This document shows, piece by piece, positions 1-8,062 of a stretch of 64,000 bases of DNA (position 1 is its first letter; every line of letters begins with the position of its first letter). Under the pieces are notes generated by a model. That model was given only the letters and a program-made list of their open reading frames with translations, was not told the DNA's origin and ran no database searches. Location of the stretch: NCBI GenBank assembly GCA_050733935.1, contig JBOHUC010000016.1:16169-80168 (forward strand). Reading direction: 5' to 3'. This DNA is from JBOHUC01 sp050733935 (GTDB taxonomy: Bacteria; Eisenbacteria; RBG-16-71-46; DASYSL01). The position numbers were made by a program, and so were the translations under genes.

Positions 1-687
1 GGAATACGAGAAGAGGTCGAGCACGCGCGCGTTCGACACGCGCCCTGCGACGAGCCTTCGGTTCATGCGCTGATCGAGGAAGAAGCCCGTCTTCTGGCCG
101 CCGAGCGGATCGACGCGGTAGCGAAGACCATCCGCCTCGATCTCGATCGGCGGCTCGAACGCTCCGTGCCAGACCGAAGTCTCGAGCGGAAGCCCCTCGA
201 GCCTCCGCAGGGGAACGTCGTTTCGGAGAACGATCGCCCGCGGGGAGAGGAGCCCCACGAGCGCGTCGCGCACGAGCTCGCGCCGCGCTTCCATGCCGAG
301 GGTCGTGATCTGGACGGTGAGGACGTCGCCGTAGCGATCGACGGTGAGCCCGGGGAGAAAATCGCCCTCGCTCGCGACGAGTCGGAGCGCGGTCGCACCC
401 GGGAGCACGTCCTCGCGGTAGGCGATCGCACGCGCGATGCGCTTCCTGAAGAACGCAGCGTCGATCTCGTCCCGGCCGCGCGTGAGGAGCCGGGCCGCGA
501 TCAGGGAGTGACGGTTGACGTAGCCGCGCCCCAGGTAGGCGCCGCGGGAATCGATGACGTCGACGATCGACCCGTCCGGCGGCTCTCCTTCGACGGCGTC
601 GATCTCGTTCGAGAAAATCCAGGGATGTCCCGCGCGAACCCGCCGGTCCTGGTTCTTCCTCAGGCGCAGGACCGGATGGTCGGTCAC
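1..687 (-). CDS. 23S rRNA (cytosine-C5) methyltransferase, RlmI-like, 3' end cut by window
   Basis: This is the N-terminal 229 residues of a class I SAM-dependent rRNA methyltransferase of the RlmI/YccW type. The family methylates C5 of a 23S rRNA cytosine. Residues 20-29 read GHPWIFSNEI, the start of the PUA RNA-binding domain. Residues 199-207 (KTGFFLDQR) followed by VLDLFSYS at the window edge are the hallmark lead-in to the SAM-binding motif I; the catalytic half lies outside the window. I chose the GTG at 687 because it overlaps the stop of the upstream agmatinase gene as GTGA, the coupling pattern used throughout this window, and because the PUA domain begins directly after it. Exact target specificity is not visible; a related RlmK or generic PUA-methyltransferase is possible. 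Confidence 0.85.
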   Translation of the reverse strand, partial: MTDHPVLRLRKNQDRRVRAGHPWIFSNEIDAVEGEPPDGSIVDVIDSRGAYLGRGYVNRHSLIAARLLTRGRDEIDAAFFRKRIARAIAYREDVLPGATALRLVASEGDFLPGLTVDRYGDVLTVQITTLGMEARRELVRDALVGLLSPRAIVLRNDVPLRRLEGLPLETSVWHGAFEPPIEIEADGLRYRVDPLGGQKTGFFLDQRMNRRLVAGRVSNARVLDLFSYS

Positions 688-1613
688 AGCGGTCGATTCA
701 CGTCCGGCGGCGCGAGTCGCCCCTGGCTCACGAGCGTCCAGCCCCAGAGCCGGTACGTGAGGCGTGCGGCGAGAAAATCGGAGCGCACCTGGCCGCCGAG
801 CGGCATGAGCTCCATGATGTCGAACCCGACGATCTTCCGCCGCCGGGCCACCTGCGCCACGATCTCGGTCAGCTCGTACCAGTCGAGTCCGCCCGGCTCG
901 GGCGTGCCGACGCCCGGCACCGTCGCCGGATCGAAGCAGTCGAGATCGACCGTGATGTAGACCTCGTCGGTCAGCGCGTCGGCAATGGCCGAGTAGTCGC
1001 CGCGCAGGCTGCGAGTCTTCCGCGCGCTGAACACAGGCCACTTCTTCTCCGCGATCACCTCGGCCTCTTCCTCGCTGATCGAGCGGATGCCGACCTGTAC
1101 GGCAGGCACCATCTCGCGGACGCGCCGCATGACGCACGCGTGGCTCCACGGCGTTCCGTGGAACTCGTTGCGCAAGTCGCCGTGCGCGTCGAACTGGAGC
1201 ACGGAGAGATTCTTGTACTTCTTCGCGTACGCGCGCACGGGACCGCTCGTGATCGAGTGCTCTCCGCCGAGCGTGATCACGCACTTGTCGAGGTCGAGAC
1301 CCCAGGCCACGGCCTCCGCGACGCGATCCACCATCGCCTTCGGATCCGCGACCACCTCGAGATCGGGCAGAGTGTGGATCCCGTGCTCGTAGAACGCACC
1401 GAGCTCCTCGTCGTAGAGCTCCATGGACTGCGAGGCGGTGATGATGGCGCGCGGGCCCAGGCGGGCGCCGCTCATGTACGACACGGTCCCGTCGTACGGC
1501 ACGGGCAGGATCACCGCGTGCGCACGCTCGAGATTCGTGATCGATTCGTCCAGGCCGCCGAACGCGAAATCCACGGTGTGCGGCGGGCGCGTCGTCGTGA
1601 GGCTCCGGCTCAT
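684..1613 (-). CDS. speB: agmatinase / ureohydrolase family protein
   Basis: A 309-residue ureohydrolase. The family uses two Mn ions to hydrolyse a guanidino group; agmatinase yields putrescine and urea for polyamine synthesis. Metal-ligand motifs are visible: GGEHS at 116-120, FDAHGDLR at 141-148, SHAC at 157-160 and DLDCFD at 223-228. Length is normal for agmatinase. The start is the ATG at 1613, with an AAGGAG Shine-Dalgarno about 10 bases upstream. Its stop overlaps the start of the rRNA methyltransferase, so the two are co-translated. Substrate assignment as agmatine is by family likeness; guanidinobutyrase or another guanidino substrate cannot be excluded from the sequence. Confidence 0.88.
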   Translation of the reverse strand: MSRSLTTTRPPHTVDFAFGGLDESITNLERAHAVILPVPYDGTVSYMSGARLGPRAIITASQSMELYDEELGAFYEHGIHTLPDLEVVADPKAMVDRVAEAVAWGLDLDKCVITLGGEHSITSGPVRAYAKKYKNLSVLQFDAHGDLRNEFHGTPWSHACVMRRVREMVPAVQVGIRSISEEEAEVIAEKKWPVFSARKTRSLRGDYSAIADALTDEVYITVDLDCFDPATVPGVGTPEPGGLDWYELTEIVAQVARRRKIVGFDIMELMPLGGQVRSDFLAARLTYRLWGWTLVSQGRLAPPDVNRPL

Positions 1614-1646
1614 CTGTCTGTGCTCCTTGCGGGACCCAAATGCGAA

Positions 1647-1672
1647 GGCGCGGGGAGGTCGCTCCCCGCGCC
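1647..1672 (-). terminator. hairpin terminator after the acidic-protein gene
   Basis: An 11-bp perfect stem (GGCGCGGGGAG with CTCCCCGCGCC) around a GTCG loop. It lies between the end of the acidic small protein gene (1715) and the start of the agmatinase gene (1613). Read on the minus strand it is followed by a short T-containing stretch (TTCGCATTTG) rather than a clean T-run, so it may be only moderately efficient or Rho-assisted. Confidence 0.55.
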
Positions 1673-1714
1673 GGCCAGGCCTACGCGATTGCGCGATCCC
1701 CTGCGGGGACGCGG

Positions 1715-1933
1715 CTACTCCTCGTCCTCGAGATCGTCCTCGTCGTCGTAATCGTCCTCGTCGAGATCGTCATCGTCGAATTCGTCGTCATCATCCTCGT
1801 CATCGTCATCCTCGAAGTCGATGTCCTCGTCATCCTCCTCGTCGAGGTCGTCGATGAATTCTTCGTCTTCGTCGGACTCACGCCCCGAGAAGATCAAGTC
1901 CTGGCCGTTTCCGGACACTGAGAGGAATTCCAT
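1715..1933 (-). CDS. small, extremely acidic Asp/Glu-tail protein of unknown function
   Basis: A 72-residue protein if the ATG at 1933 is used (83 residues from the ATG at 1966). About 25 N-terminal residues are ordinary (MEFLSVSGNGQDLIF...). The rest, about 45 residues, is almost entirely Asp and Glu with occasional Phe, Tyr and Ile. I prefer 1933 because an AGGCAGGG purine stretch lies just upstream. A strong sigma-70-like promoter lies at 2084-2111 and a hairpin at 1647-1672, so this is a monocistronic unit. Acidic tails of this kind occur in RNA-polymerase delta-like subunits, DNA mimics and histone- or ribosome-binding chaperones, but no such domain is recognisable here. Function unknown. 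A coding origin is supported by the promoter and terminator; the repetitive GAY/GAR codons alone would be weak evidence. Confidence 0.7.
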   Translation of the reverse strand: MEFLSVSGNGQDLIFSGRESDEDEEFIDDLDEEDDEDIDFEDDDDEDDDDEFDDDDLDEDDYDDEDDLEDEE

Positions 1934-2083
1934 GTCGCACCCTGCCTCTGGTGTGGCCCGGGACATGCCGGGCGCGTTCCCAACGCTACCACCGCGCCGA
2001 GAGGAGTCATGTCGAAAAGCTCCGCGGGTGTTCGGAGCGCGCGCGGCGCGCCGGAAATCGCGGCTTCCTGCGAAACCGGCGGC

Positions 2084-2111
2084 AGTATACCGACCCGACC
2101 CGGGGGGTCAA
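2084..2111 (-). promoter_or_regulatory. sigma-70-like promoter for the acidic small protein
   Basis: Minus strand TTGACC, 16-base spacer, TATACT. This is the best -35/-10 pair in the window. Predicted transcription starts near 2077, giving a leader of roughly 110-145 bases. The -35 box lies in an 8-bp GC inverted repeat (2100-2107 with 2122-2129) that has an A6 loop on this strand. That could be a protein or supercoil-sensitive element. Confidence 0.6.
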
Positions 2112-2151
2112 CTTTTTTCACCCCCCCGGCGCAACCCTCACGGAGCAAACG

Positions 2152-2173
2152 AAAACGCCGCTCGGGGCGCGGC
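2152..2173 (-). terminator. terminator after tRNA-Asp
   Basis: On the minus strand, 5-bp stem GCCGC/GCGGC with a 7-base loop, followed directly by GTTTTCGTTTG. It lies about 36 bases past the tRNA 3' end, as expected for a simple tRNA terminator. Confidence 0.5.
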
Positions 2174-2208
2174 TCCGGGCGGACGTTTGTCGGGGCTTCG
2201 GATGTGAG

Positions 2209-2286
2209 TGGCGGGGTTGACGGGACTCGAACCCGCGACCTCCTGCGTGACAGGCAGGCGTTCTAACCAAACTGAACTACAACCCC
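2209..2286 (-). tRNA. tRNA-Asp (anticodon GTC), CCA encoded
   Basis: Read on the minus strand, GGGGTTG pairs with CAACCCC to close the acceptor stem, followed by discriminator G and an encoded CCA (2209-2211). The anticodon stem-loop is CCTGC-CTGTCAC-GCAGG, with anticodon GTC. The T-arm is CGGG-TTCGAGT-CCCG and the D-loop contains GTTTGGTTAGA. All canonical features of tRNA-Asp are present. There is no integrase or second copy of the 3' end nearby, so it does not look like an occupied attachment site. Confidence 0.96.
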
Positions 2287-2326
2287 ACCATGGCAACGGG
2301 GGCTCACGCCGCCGCCGCGAAGCCGC

Positions 2327-2356
2327 ATCGTAGTCGCGCCCTCTCCCGAGTGTCAA
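2327..2356 (-). promoter_or_regulatory. promoter of tRNA-Asp
   Basis: Minus strand TTGACA (2356-2351), 18-base spacer, TACGAT (2332-2327). The predicted start is about 35 bases before the mature tRNA 5' end at 2286. Confidence 0.5.
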
Positions 2357-2428
2357 GGACCGCTTCGATCGCGCGCCCGGGCGGGCGCCCATCTGGTGCG
2401 TCCCGGGGGCCGCGTGTAGACTCGCGTC

Positions 2429-3199
2429 ATGCCGCCCGAGATCGAAGCGTACGATCCGCAGGAATTTTGGCAGGAGCGTCTGTCGGAAAACTTCGACCTG
2501 CGGGGCACGGGGCATCCCGGTCTTTCGGCGGCGTACAACGAGCGATGCTATCGCCTGCGCCGTGCCGTCCTCGACTCGATTCTCGTGAAGCACCGCGTTC
2601 CGGTGGCCGGGCATCGCGTTCTCGACGCGGGCTCCGGGAGCGGATTCTTCGTCCGGCACTTCCTCGAGCGCGGCGCCCGCGTGACGGGCGTCGATCTCAC
2701 CGAAGTTTCCGTTCGGGAGCTTTCAAAGCGGTTTCCGGAAGCGCAATTCGAGCGTGGAGACCTGTCCACGTGGCGCGCGCGCGAGCCGTTCGACCTCGTG
2801 TCGTGCTTCGACGTGCTGTTCCACATCGTGGACGAAGCGGCGTGGGACAAAGCTCTCACGAACCTCGCGGATGCGGTGCGGCCGGGGGGCTACTTCGTGT
2901 TCACGGAGTATTTTCCGCGACGGCGTCCCCGATCGATCGAGGGGCACAATATCGGACGGGACTGGGAGACCTACCGGACGGCACTTCTCGCGCGCGGGCT
3001 TGCGATCCTCGAGAACCGTCCGACCCATCACCTCATGAACAGCGATCTCGGCGTGTTTCGATTCCTGAATCGCGCGCCCGAGCTCCTCTACCGCATCGAT
3101 CTCGGGCTCCTCACCGCCGGCCTCCTCGAGGATCGGGGAAGCAATCGCATCGTGCTCACGAGGAAGGCGGACCCGGGCGCGCCGATCCCGTCCCGCTGA
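2429..3199 (+). CDS. class I SAM-dependent methyltransferase
   Basis: A 256-residue Rossmann-fold methyltransferase of the UbiG/Methyltransf_25 kind. Motif I (VLDAGSGSG, residues 64-72) binds SAM. An acidic residue follows beta-2 (VTGVDL), and later come FDLVSCFDVLFHI and the post-motif RPGGYFVFTEYF. No second domain marks the substrate, so small molecule versus lipid or cofactor is open. A TAGACT -10-like hexamer ends six bases before the ATG and there is no Shine-Dalgarno, so the message may be leaderless. Its 3' end overlaps the convergent nucleotidyltransferase gene by 44 bases. Confidence 0.85.
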   Translation: MPPEIEAYDPQEFWQERLSENFDLRGTGHPGLSAAYNERCYRLRRAVLDSILVKHRVPVAGHRVLDAGSGSGFFVRHFLERGARVTGVDLTEVSVRELSKRFPEAQFERGDLSTWRAREPFDLVSCFDVLFHIVDEAAWDKALTNLADAVRPGGYFVFTEYFPRRRPRSIEGHNIGRDWETYRTALLARGLAILENRPTHHLMNSDLGVFRFLNRAPELLYRIDLGLLTAGLLEDRGSNRIVLTRKADPGAPIPSR

Positions 3200-3722
3200 C
3201 CCGCCGGAGCGCGGCGAGACGACGGGCGAGAGGTTCGGGCAACGGCTCGCGCAGCAGGCGGTGGAGCGCGCTCGCATCCGCTCCGCGCGACTCGAGGTGC
3301 AGAAACAGGGGCTCCGAGCGATGCGTGCGCTCCATGAGTGCGTACGCGACGGCCCACGCCTCGAGACTTCCGAGCGGGATCCCTTCCCACGTGCCGCGCA
3401 CGAACGTCGGAATGCGGGCCACGCGGCCGTCGTTCACGAGCGCAAAGCGCACGATGAGCTCGACCGTTCCCCCGTCGAAGACGAGCTTCGAATCGGAGTG
3501 ACGACCGGACGAGCCGACGTAGACCGGGCGCAGCTCGTCGACCACCGGCAGGAGGCGATCGAGGGTCGCATCGGTCGTCAAGTCCCAGTCCCGTACGCGA
3601 TCGACGAGCCCGTGCGCGGCGAGAAGTCCGCTTCCGCCGAGCGAGTGCACGATGCCTGCGTCCGAGAGCCGGCCGTGCACCTCGAGGAGCATCGTCTTCG
3701 GGGGAAGGGCAATCGTCGTCAC
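3156..3722 (-). CDS. nucleotidyltransferase-fold protein
   Basis: A 188-residue protein with a nucleotidyltransferase signature: GGSG at 29-32 followed by RDWDLTTD at 44-51, the G-G-S and D-x-D metal-binding pattern. It lacks the longer domains of CCA-adding or antibiotic-modifying enzymes. It resembles the small uncharacterised NTase families sometimes annotated as hypothetical nucleotidyl transferases. The start is the GTG at 3722, overlapping the SpoIID-like stop as GTGA. It is therefore the last gene of the murQ-anmK operon, but nothing in the sequence ties it to a wall substrate. The 3' end overlaps the convergent methyltransferase gene by 44 bases. Confidence 0.65.
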   Translation of the reverse strand: MTTIALPPKTMLLEVHGRLSDAGIVHSLGGSGLLAAHGLVDRVRDWDLTTDATLDRLLPVVDELRPVYVGSSGRHSDSKLVFDGGTVELIVRFALVNDGRVARIPTFVRGTWEGIPLGSLEAWAVAYALMERTHRSEPLFLHLESRGADASALHRLLREPLPEPLARRLAALRRVSGTGSARPGPPSS

Positions 3723-5035
3723 AGGTGCACGATCTCCACGTCCGCGTAATAGAAATGAAGAATGTCCCCGAAGGCCCGTCCCGCCCGCGCCTGCGCGAGG
3801 GCGCCGACCTGGCACATGCCCGCACCGTGGCCATTGCCGCCGCCGCTCGCCACGACCTGGGTCACGCGGCCGCGCCCGTCCTTTCGCACCGCGAGCTTGA
3901 ACAGGCTGCTCCGGAGAATCGAGCCTCCGGCGGATTGCGGCCTTCTGAGGACCCAGCGGGTCTTGTCCGCCCACACGACCACGTCGCCCTTTTCCGTGTC
4001 GAACACGAGCTCGCGCACACGTCCCGACGGGCTTCGCGAATTGACACGCACGTCGCGGAGCTCCTTCCATCCGCCCGGAGGCGGCGCGATCCCGCTCTGC
4101 TCGGGCCCGTAGCGATTCAGGTTCGAGAGGACCTCGGCTCCGGTCCACGTTTCCGTCCAGCGAAAGTGACGCGAGTCCTTGCACCACGCGTCGTGCACGT
4201 CGCGATCCTCGACCTGCCGGAGCCACGGGAACGGCGGATCGGGCCAGATGTCCTCGACGTTTGCCGTCGCGCCGCCGCAAGTCGAATAGTAGTTCGCGCG
4301 GATGTACGAGCCGTCGTGGAGCACGACCACGCCGCGTGTTTCCGCGACCGCCCGATCGGTGAACGGCGTTTCGCTCGCGATGCCGGCGTAGACCTGGTCC
4401 TCGACGGAATCGTAGAGATCGAATCCTTCCTCGAAGCGCCGGCCGACGTACGAGAGCGTGTACGTGCGCGCGGCCACGGCCTGCGCCTTGCCGGCTTCGA
4501 GGGTGGCGGCGTCGAGCTTTCCGATCTCGTGCGGGAGAACTCCCCTCAAGTACGGCTCGACGGCGACACGGTTGGCGGCCGTGATGCGACCGCGCGGACT
4601 CACGAAGAGCTTGGCCCCCCCGCGGTAGCGCTTCCCGTTCACCGTCACCTCATCGGTCTCCGGTCCGCCGACGAACACGGTGTCGTCGGCCACGACGGGC
4701 TCGTTCAGGCGCGCTCCCGAGGCGCCCTCGAGCGCGAGCAGGATCCGACCGCCGCCGATCCAGGCCACGAGCGAAGAGCGTGCGGGGACGTTGTCGACCT
4801 CGGGCGCTCCGCGGACAGCCTCGCCGCTCGTGGGGCCGACCGCGACCCGGACGCGCTCCGCGTCGATCACGATGCCGACATCGAGCCATTCGGTGCGGCC
4901 GAGACGCGTCGCCACCCCGTCCGCATGCACCACGGACGCGTCGAACGCCGCGGTTGCAATGCCGTAGGCACACGCGACGATGAGGGCTCTCGCGACGTGG
5001 CGGCATCGACCGAATCCGAACCCTCTCCCCTTCAC
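3719..5035 (-). CDS. SpoIID/LytB domain protein, secreted
   Basis: A 438-residue protein with a hydrophobic signal segment near residues 15-38, so it acts outside the cytoplasmic membrane. The SpoIID/LytB domain follows: NRVAVEPYLRGVLPHEI, then AQAVAARTYTL, YYSTCGG and the C-terminal GHGAGMCQVGA. SpoIID is a peptidoglycan lytic transglycosylase acting on stem-peptide-free glycan strands; LytB is an amidase enhancer. It sits in one operon with anmK and murQ, which metabolise the anhydro-MurNAc that lytic transglycosylases release, so a lytic role fits. Nothing else here suggests sporulation. The start is the GTG at 5035, overlapping the anmK stop. Confidence 0.88.
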   Translation of the reverse strand: MKGRGFGFGRCRHVARALIVACAYGIATAAFDASVVHADGVATRLGRTEWLDVGIVIDAERVRVAVGPTSGEAVRGAPEVDNVPARSSLVAWIGGGRILLALEGASGARLNEPVVADDTVFVGGPETDEVTVNGKRYRGGAKLFVSPRGRITAANRVAVEPYLRGVLPHEIGKLDAATLEAGKAQAVAARTYTLSYVGRRFEEGFDLYDSVEDQVYAGIASETPFTDRAVAETRGVVVLHDGSYIRANYYSTCGGATANVEDIWPDPPFPWLRQVEDRDVHDAWCKDSRHFRWTETWTGAEVLSNLNRYGPEQSGIAPPPGGWKELRDVRVNSRSPSGRVRELVFDTEKGDVVVWADKTRWVLRRPQSAGGSILRSSLFKLAVRKDGRGRVTQVVASGGGNGHGAGMCQVGALAQARAGRAFGDILHFYYADVEIVHL

Positions 5036-6354
5036 AGGCGTTCCTTTCGGTCGAGCGTGATCGAGCCCAGAACGAGCGGGCGCGCGGCACCCGTGACCCC
5101 GGGCAAGTTGCCCGGGCGTCCGTTGAGCGATTCGAACGCGAGTACGGCGAACGCGACCGCCTCCTTCGCGTCCACGGGCAGGCCGAGCTCGTCGGTCGTA
5201 TGAAGCTCGATTGGATCGAGCGCCGCGGCGAGAGACGCCATGAGAACGGGATTGTGCGTTCCGCCGCCGCTTGCGTAGACGGCATCGAGCGGGAATCGCA
5301 GTGCCACGAATTCCTCGATCGCGTTCGCGACCGCAGAAGCCGAAAGCATGGCGGCGGTCACGAGCAGGTCGGCCTCTGAAAGGCCGCGCGCCTTCCCCGC
5401 CGCGAACCAGCGTTCGAGATACGCATCGCCGAACCGTTCCCTCCCCGTCGAGCGCGGCGGCGGTTGATCGAAGAACGGATCCGCGAGCGCCTCGGCGAGG
5501 AGCTCCTCGTCCGGGCGGCCTCCCACCGCGCGGCGGCCGTCCTCATCATAGGACACGCGGCCCCCCGTCGCGCGCCGCACGATCCCGTCGAGCAGCATGT
5601 TCCCCGGTCCCGTGTCGAACGCGAGGACTTCGTCCACCTGCGCGCGGGCGGGCATGGCGGTCAGGTTCGCGATCCCGCCGAGATTGAGAAGCCCGCGCGC
5701 GACGTGCGCGCTCCGGAACAGGAGCCAGTCCACGTACGGGACGAGCGGTGCACCTTCGCCGCCCGCCGCGATGTCGGCCGAGCGAAAATCGTGGAGCACG
5801 CGAATCCCCGTCCGCTCGGCCAGCACCGAGGCCGATCCGATCTGCCAGGTGAGCCCGCCCCCACCGGCCGCGGCGGCGTCCGCATCGCGCGGTCCGCGAT
5901 GGAAGATCGTCTGACCGTGAAGCCCGATCGCCGCGACATCGCGCGGATCGGCTCCCGCATCGCCGAGGAGCTCGAGCACCGCGGCCGCATACGTCTCGCC
6001 GAGCGCGGCGTCGAGTGCCGTGAACTCGGATGCCGGGAACGCGTCTCCGCGCGCGCACGCGAGGATCCGCGCCGTGAGCAACGGATCGAGCGGGAGGCTT
6101 CGGTGCGCACGGAGCTTCCACGTGAGTCCGGGTGGCTCACCCGAGAGCGCGACGAGGGCCGCTTCGATTCCATCGACCGACGTGCCGGTCATGAGGCCGA
6201 CGACGAGAGTCGACTTGCGCGCTCGCTCCTGCACGCGCGGCTTCCCGCGCTCCTTCTCGTGCTGCTTCGCGCGCCCCTTCCCGCGGTCCTTTCCCCGCTC
6301 CGTCGAGCGCCCCTTCCCCCGCCCTGCGGCGGGCCTGGCCGGCCTTCGCGCCAT
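5032..6354 (-). CDS. anmK: anhydro-N-acetylmuramic acid kinase
   Basis: AnmK phosphorylates and hydrolyses 1,6-anhydro-MurNAc to MurNAc-6-phosphate. The kinase core is clear: the phosphate loop MTGTSVDGIEAAL around residues 55-67, GLHGQTIFHRGP, LNLGGIANLT, FDTGPGNMLLD, the second active-site region TAAMLSASAVANAI and ASGGGTHNP. The core is normal length (about 390 residues). It is preceded by about 47 residues rich in Lys, Arg, Gly and Glu, which is unusual. Either this is a real basic extension or translation starts later, for example near residue 55. I kept the ATG at 6354 because it overlaps the upstream permease stop (TGATG). Next gene downstream is spoIID-like; upstream are the ABC permeases and murQ. 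Confidence 0.93.
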   Translation of the reverse strand: MARRPARPAAGRGKGRSTERGKDRGKGRAKQHEKERGKPRVQERARKSTLVVGLMTGTSVDGIEAALVALSGEPPGLTWKLRAHRSLPLDPLLTARILACARGDAFPASEFTALDAALGETYAAAVLELLGDAGADPRDVAAIGLHGQTIFHRGPRDADAAAAGGGGLTWQIGSASVLAERTGIRVLHDFRSADIAAGGEGAPLVPYVDWLLFRSAHVARGLLNLGGIANLTAMPARAQVDEVLAFDTGPGNMLLDGIVRRATGGRVSYDEDGRRAVGGRPDEELLAEALADPFFDQPPPRSTGRERFGDAYLERWFAAGKARGLSEADLLVTAAMLSASAVANAIEEFVALRFPLDAVYASGGGTHNPVLMASLAAALDPIELHTTDELGLPVDAKEAVAFAVLAFESLNGRPGNLPGVTGAARPLVLGSITLDRKERL

Positions 6355-7160
6355 CAACCCTTCTCCGCTCCGGCTGTCATTCCCTCGATGATCTGGCGCT
6401 GGAAGAAGAGGAACGCGGCGATCATCGGGAGAGCCGAGATCGTGGAACCGGCCATGAGGAGCCCCCAGTCGACCGCATGCTCTCCCTGCGCGAACAGCGC
6501 AAGCCCGACCGGGAGCGTCCGCAGGCGATCGGAGTTCGTGAAGATGAGCGGGAAGAGAAACGAGTTCCAGTTGAGCAGGAACGAGTTGATCGCGACGACC
6601 GCGAGCGCCGGCTGAAGAAGCGGCAGAACGATCGTCGAGAAGATCCGAAGCTCGCTCGCCCCATCGACCCGCGCGGAGTCCTCGAGCCCGGTCGGAAGCC
6701 CGAGCACGTACTGGCGCACGAGGAAGATCGAGAACGCGTCCACGAAGAACGGCAGGATGACCGCGCCGTACGTGTTGAGGAGCCCAAGGCGCGCGAGCAC
6801 GAGGTAGAGCGGAATCATGAGCACCTGGCGCGGCACCATGAGGGTCGCGATCACGCCCCAGGTGAGCGCGCGGTTCCCCGGGAAGCGCTTGCGCGCGAGC
6901 GCGTACCCCACCATGGCTCCCGTCAGCACGTTCCCGCCGACGACGAAGAGAGCGACGAGCGACGAGTTCAAGAGATAGCGCGGGAACGATCCCGCCTCCC
7001 ACAGCGCGCGGTAGTGCATCAGGCTGAAGCGCGCGCGAGAGAGCGCGTCGACCGAGAGATCGCCGCCCGCCCCCGGCTGAACGGACAGGAAGAGCATCCA
7101 CAGAAACGGCACGAGCATCGTGACGAGAAGCGGCAGGAGAAGCCATGCCCGGCGGCTCAC
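6354..7160 (-). CDS. sugar ABC transporter permease, MalG/UgpE-like
   Basis: A 268-residue inner-membrane permease with six predicted hydrophobic segments and the EAA loop (EDSARVDGASELRIF...LPLL) that contacts the ATPase. It belongs to the CUT1 carbohydrate ABC family. The GTG at 7160 overlaps the stop of the partner permease as GTGA and leads straight into the first membrane segment; an earlier ATG at 7187 would overlap that gene by 31 bases. No ATP-binding subunit is encoded in the operon. Its position between murQ and anmK suggests a MurNAc-containing or anhydro-MurNAc sugar as cargo (inference). Confidence 0.9.
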   Translation of the reverse strand: MSRRAWLLLPLLVTMLVPFLWMLFLSVQPGAGGDLSVDALSRARFSLMHYRALWEAGSFPRYLLNSSLVALFVVGGNVLTGAMVGYALARKRFPGNRALTWGVIATLMVPRQVLMIPLYLVLARLGLLNTYGAVILPFFVDAFSIFLVRQYVLGLPTGLEDSARVDGASELRIFSTIVLPLLQPALAVVAINSFLLNWNSFLFPLIFTNSDRLRTLPVGLALFAQGEHAVDWGLLMAGSTISALPMIAAFLFFQRQIIEGMTAGAEKG

Positions 7161-8047
7161 GACTTGGGCCCCTCGAGCTTGAGCCACTTCACCTGCGCAA
7201 ACGCGAGCGCGAGCGTGAGGAAGAAGAGGAGATACGCGATCGACGACGCATACCCGAGACGGAAGCGGTAGAACGCCTGTTCGTACAGGTAGAAGACCGA
7301 GGTGAGCGTCGAGTTCAACGGCCCGCCCCGGGTCATGACGAAGATCTCGGTGAAGATCTGAAGGCTCCTAACGCTGTTTACGATCAGGACGAACAGGAAC
7401 GTCGCGCGAAGCATCGGCATCGTGATGTGGACGAAGCGCTGCCAGCGGGTCGCGCCGTCGAGATGCGCCGATTCGTAGAGCTCCTCCGGGATCGACTTGA
7501 GTCCCGCGAGAAAGATCACCATGTAGTAGCCGGAGGCGGCCCACACGTCCATCGCCATGATCGCCGGCAGGGCTGTCTCAGGATCGAGGAGCCACCGCGG
7601 CGGCGTGCCGCCAAGGGCCGTGACGAGCGCCGAGAGCGGACCTTCCGGCGCGTAGAGCCCCTTCCACACGAGGCTGATGACGACCACCGAGACGACCGTG
7701 GGCAGGAAGAATCCCGCGCGGAAGAAAGCCCGGCCCGGAAACGCGCGATTGAGCGCGAGCGCGAGCCCGAGGGCGATCGCGGTCGTGAACGGGATCGTGC
7801 CGAAGACGAAGAGGAGCGTGTTCCCGAGCGACTTCCAGAACAAGGGATCGCGCAGCGCTTCCGCGTAGTTGCCGAGCCCGAGGAAGCGTGCAGCCTGCGG
7901 CCGAAGGGGAGAGTAGTCGAAGAACGAAAGAACGAACGAAAACCCGAACGGATAGAGCCCGAAAACGGCGAGCGAGAGGATCCACGGGGAGAGGAGAATC
8001 CACGTGGTCGGCTCGAACCGCTTCCGCCGGCTCTTCGGTTTCGACAC
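7157..8047 (-). CDS. sugar ABC transporter permease, MalF/UgpA-like
   Basis: A 296-residue permease with a cytoplasmic basic N-terminus (MSKPKSRRKRFEP), six hydrophobic segments and an EAA loop (ELYESAHLDGATRWQRF...MPML). It forms the membrane pore with the downstream MalG-like subunit; both are CUT1 family by sequence style. The N-terminal region lacks the large periplasmic P2 loop of E. coli MalF, as in most CUT1 systems. It is 15 bases from the binding-protein gene and shares a GTGA overlap with the next permease. Confidence 0.9.
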   Translation of the reverse strand: MSKPKSRRKRFEPTTWILLSPWILSLAVFGLYPFGFSFVLSFFDYSPLRPQAARFLGLGNYAEALRDPLFWKSLGNTLLFVFGTIPFTTAIALGLALALNRAFPGRAFFRAGFFLPTVVSVVVISLVWKGLYAPEGPLSALVTALGGTPPRWLLDPETALPAIMAMDVWAASGYYMVIFLAGLKSIPEELYESAHLDGATRWQRFVHITMPMLRATFLFVLIVNSVRSLQIFTEIFVMTRGGPLNSTLTSVFYLYEQAFYRFRLGYASSIAYLLFFLTLALAFAQVKWLKLEGPKS

Positions 8048-8062
8048 GCGGCCCCGGACCCT

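Noticed and set aside
63..431. A 122-codon minus-strand frame at the window start.
   Set aside because: It overlaps the RlmI-like gene in another frame and is Arg/Ser-rich nonsense.
2209..2286. tRNA-Asp as an integration site.
   Set aside because: No integrase, no second copy of the tRNA 3' end and no foreign gene block adjacent.
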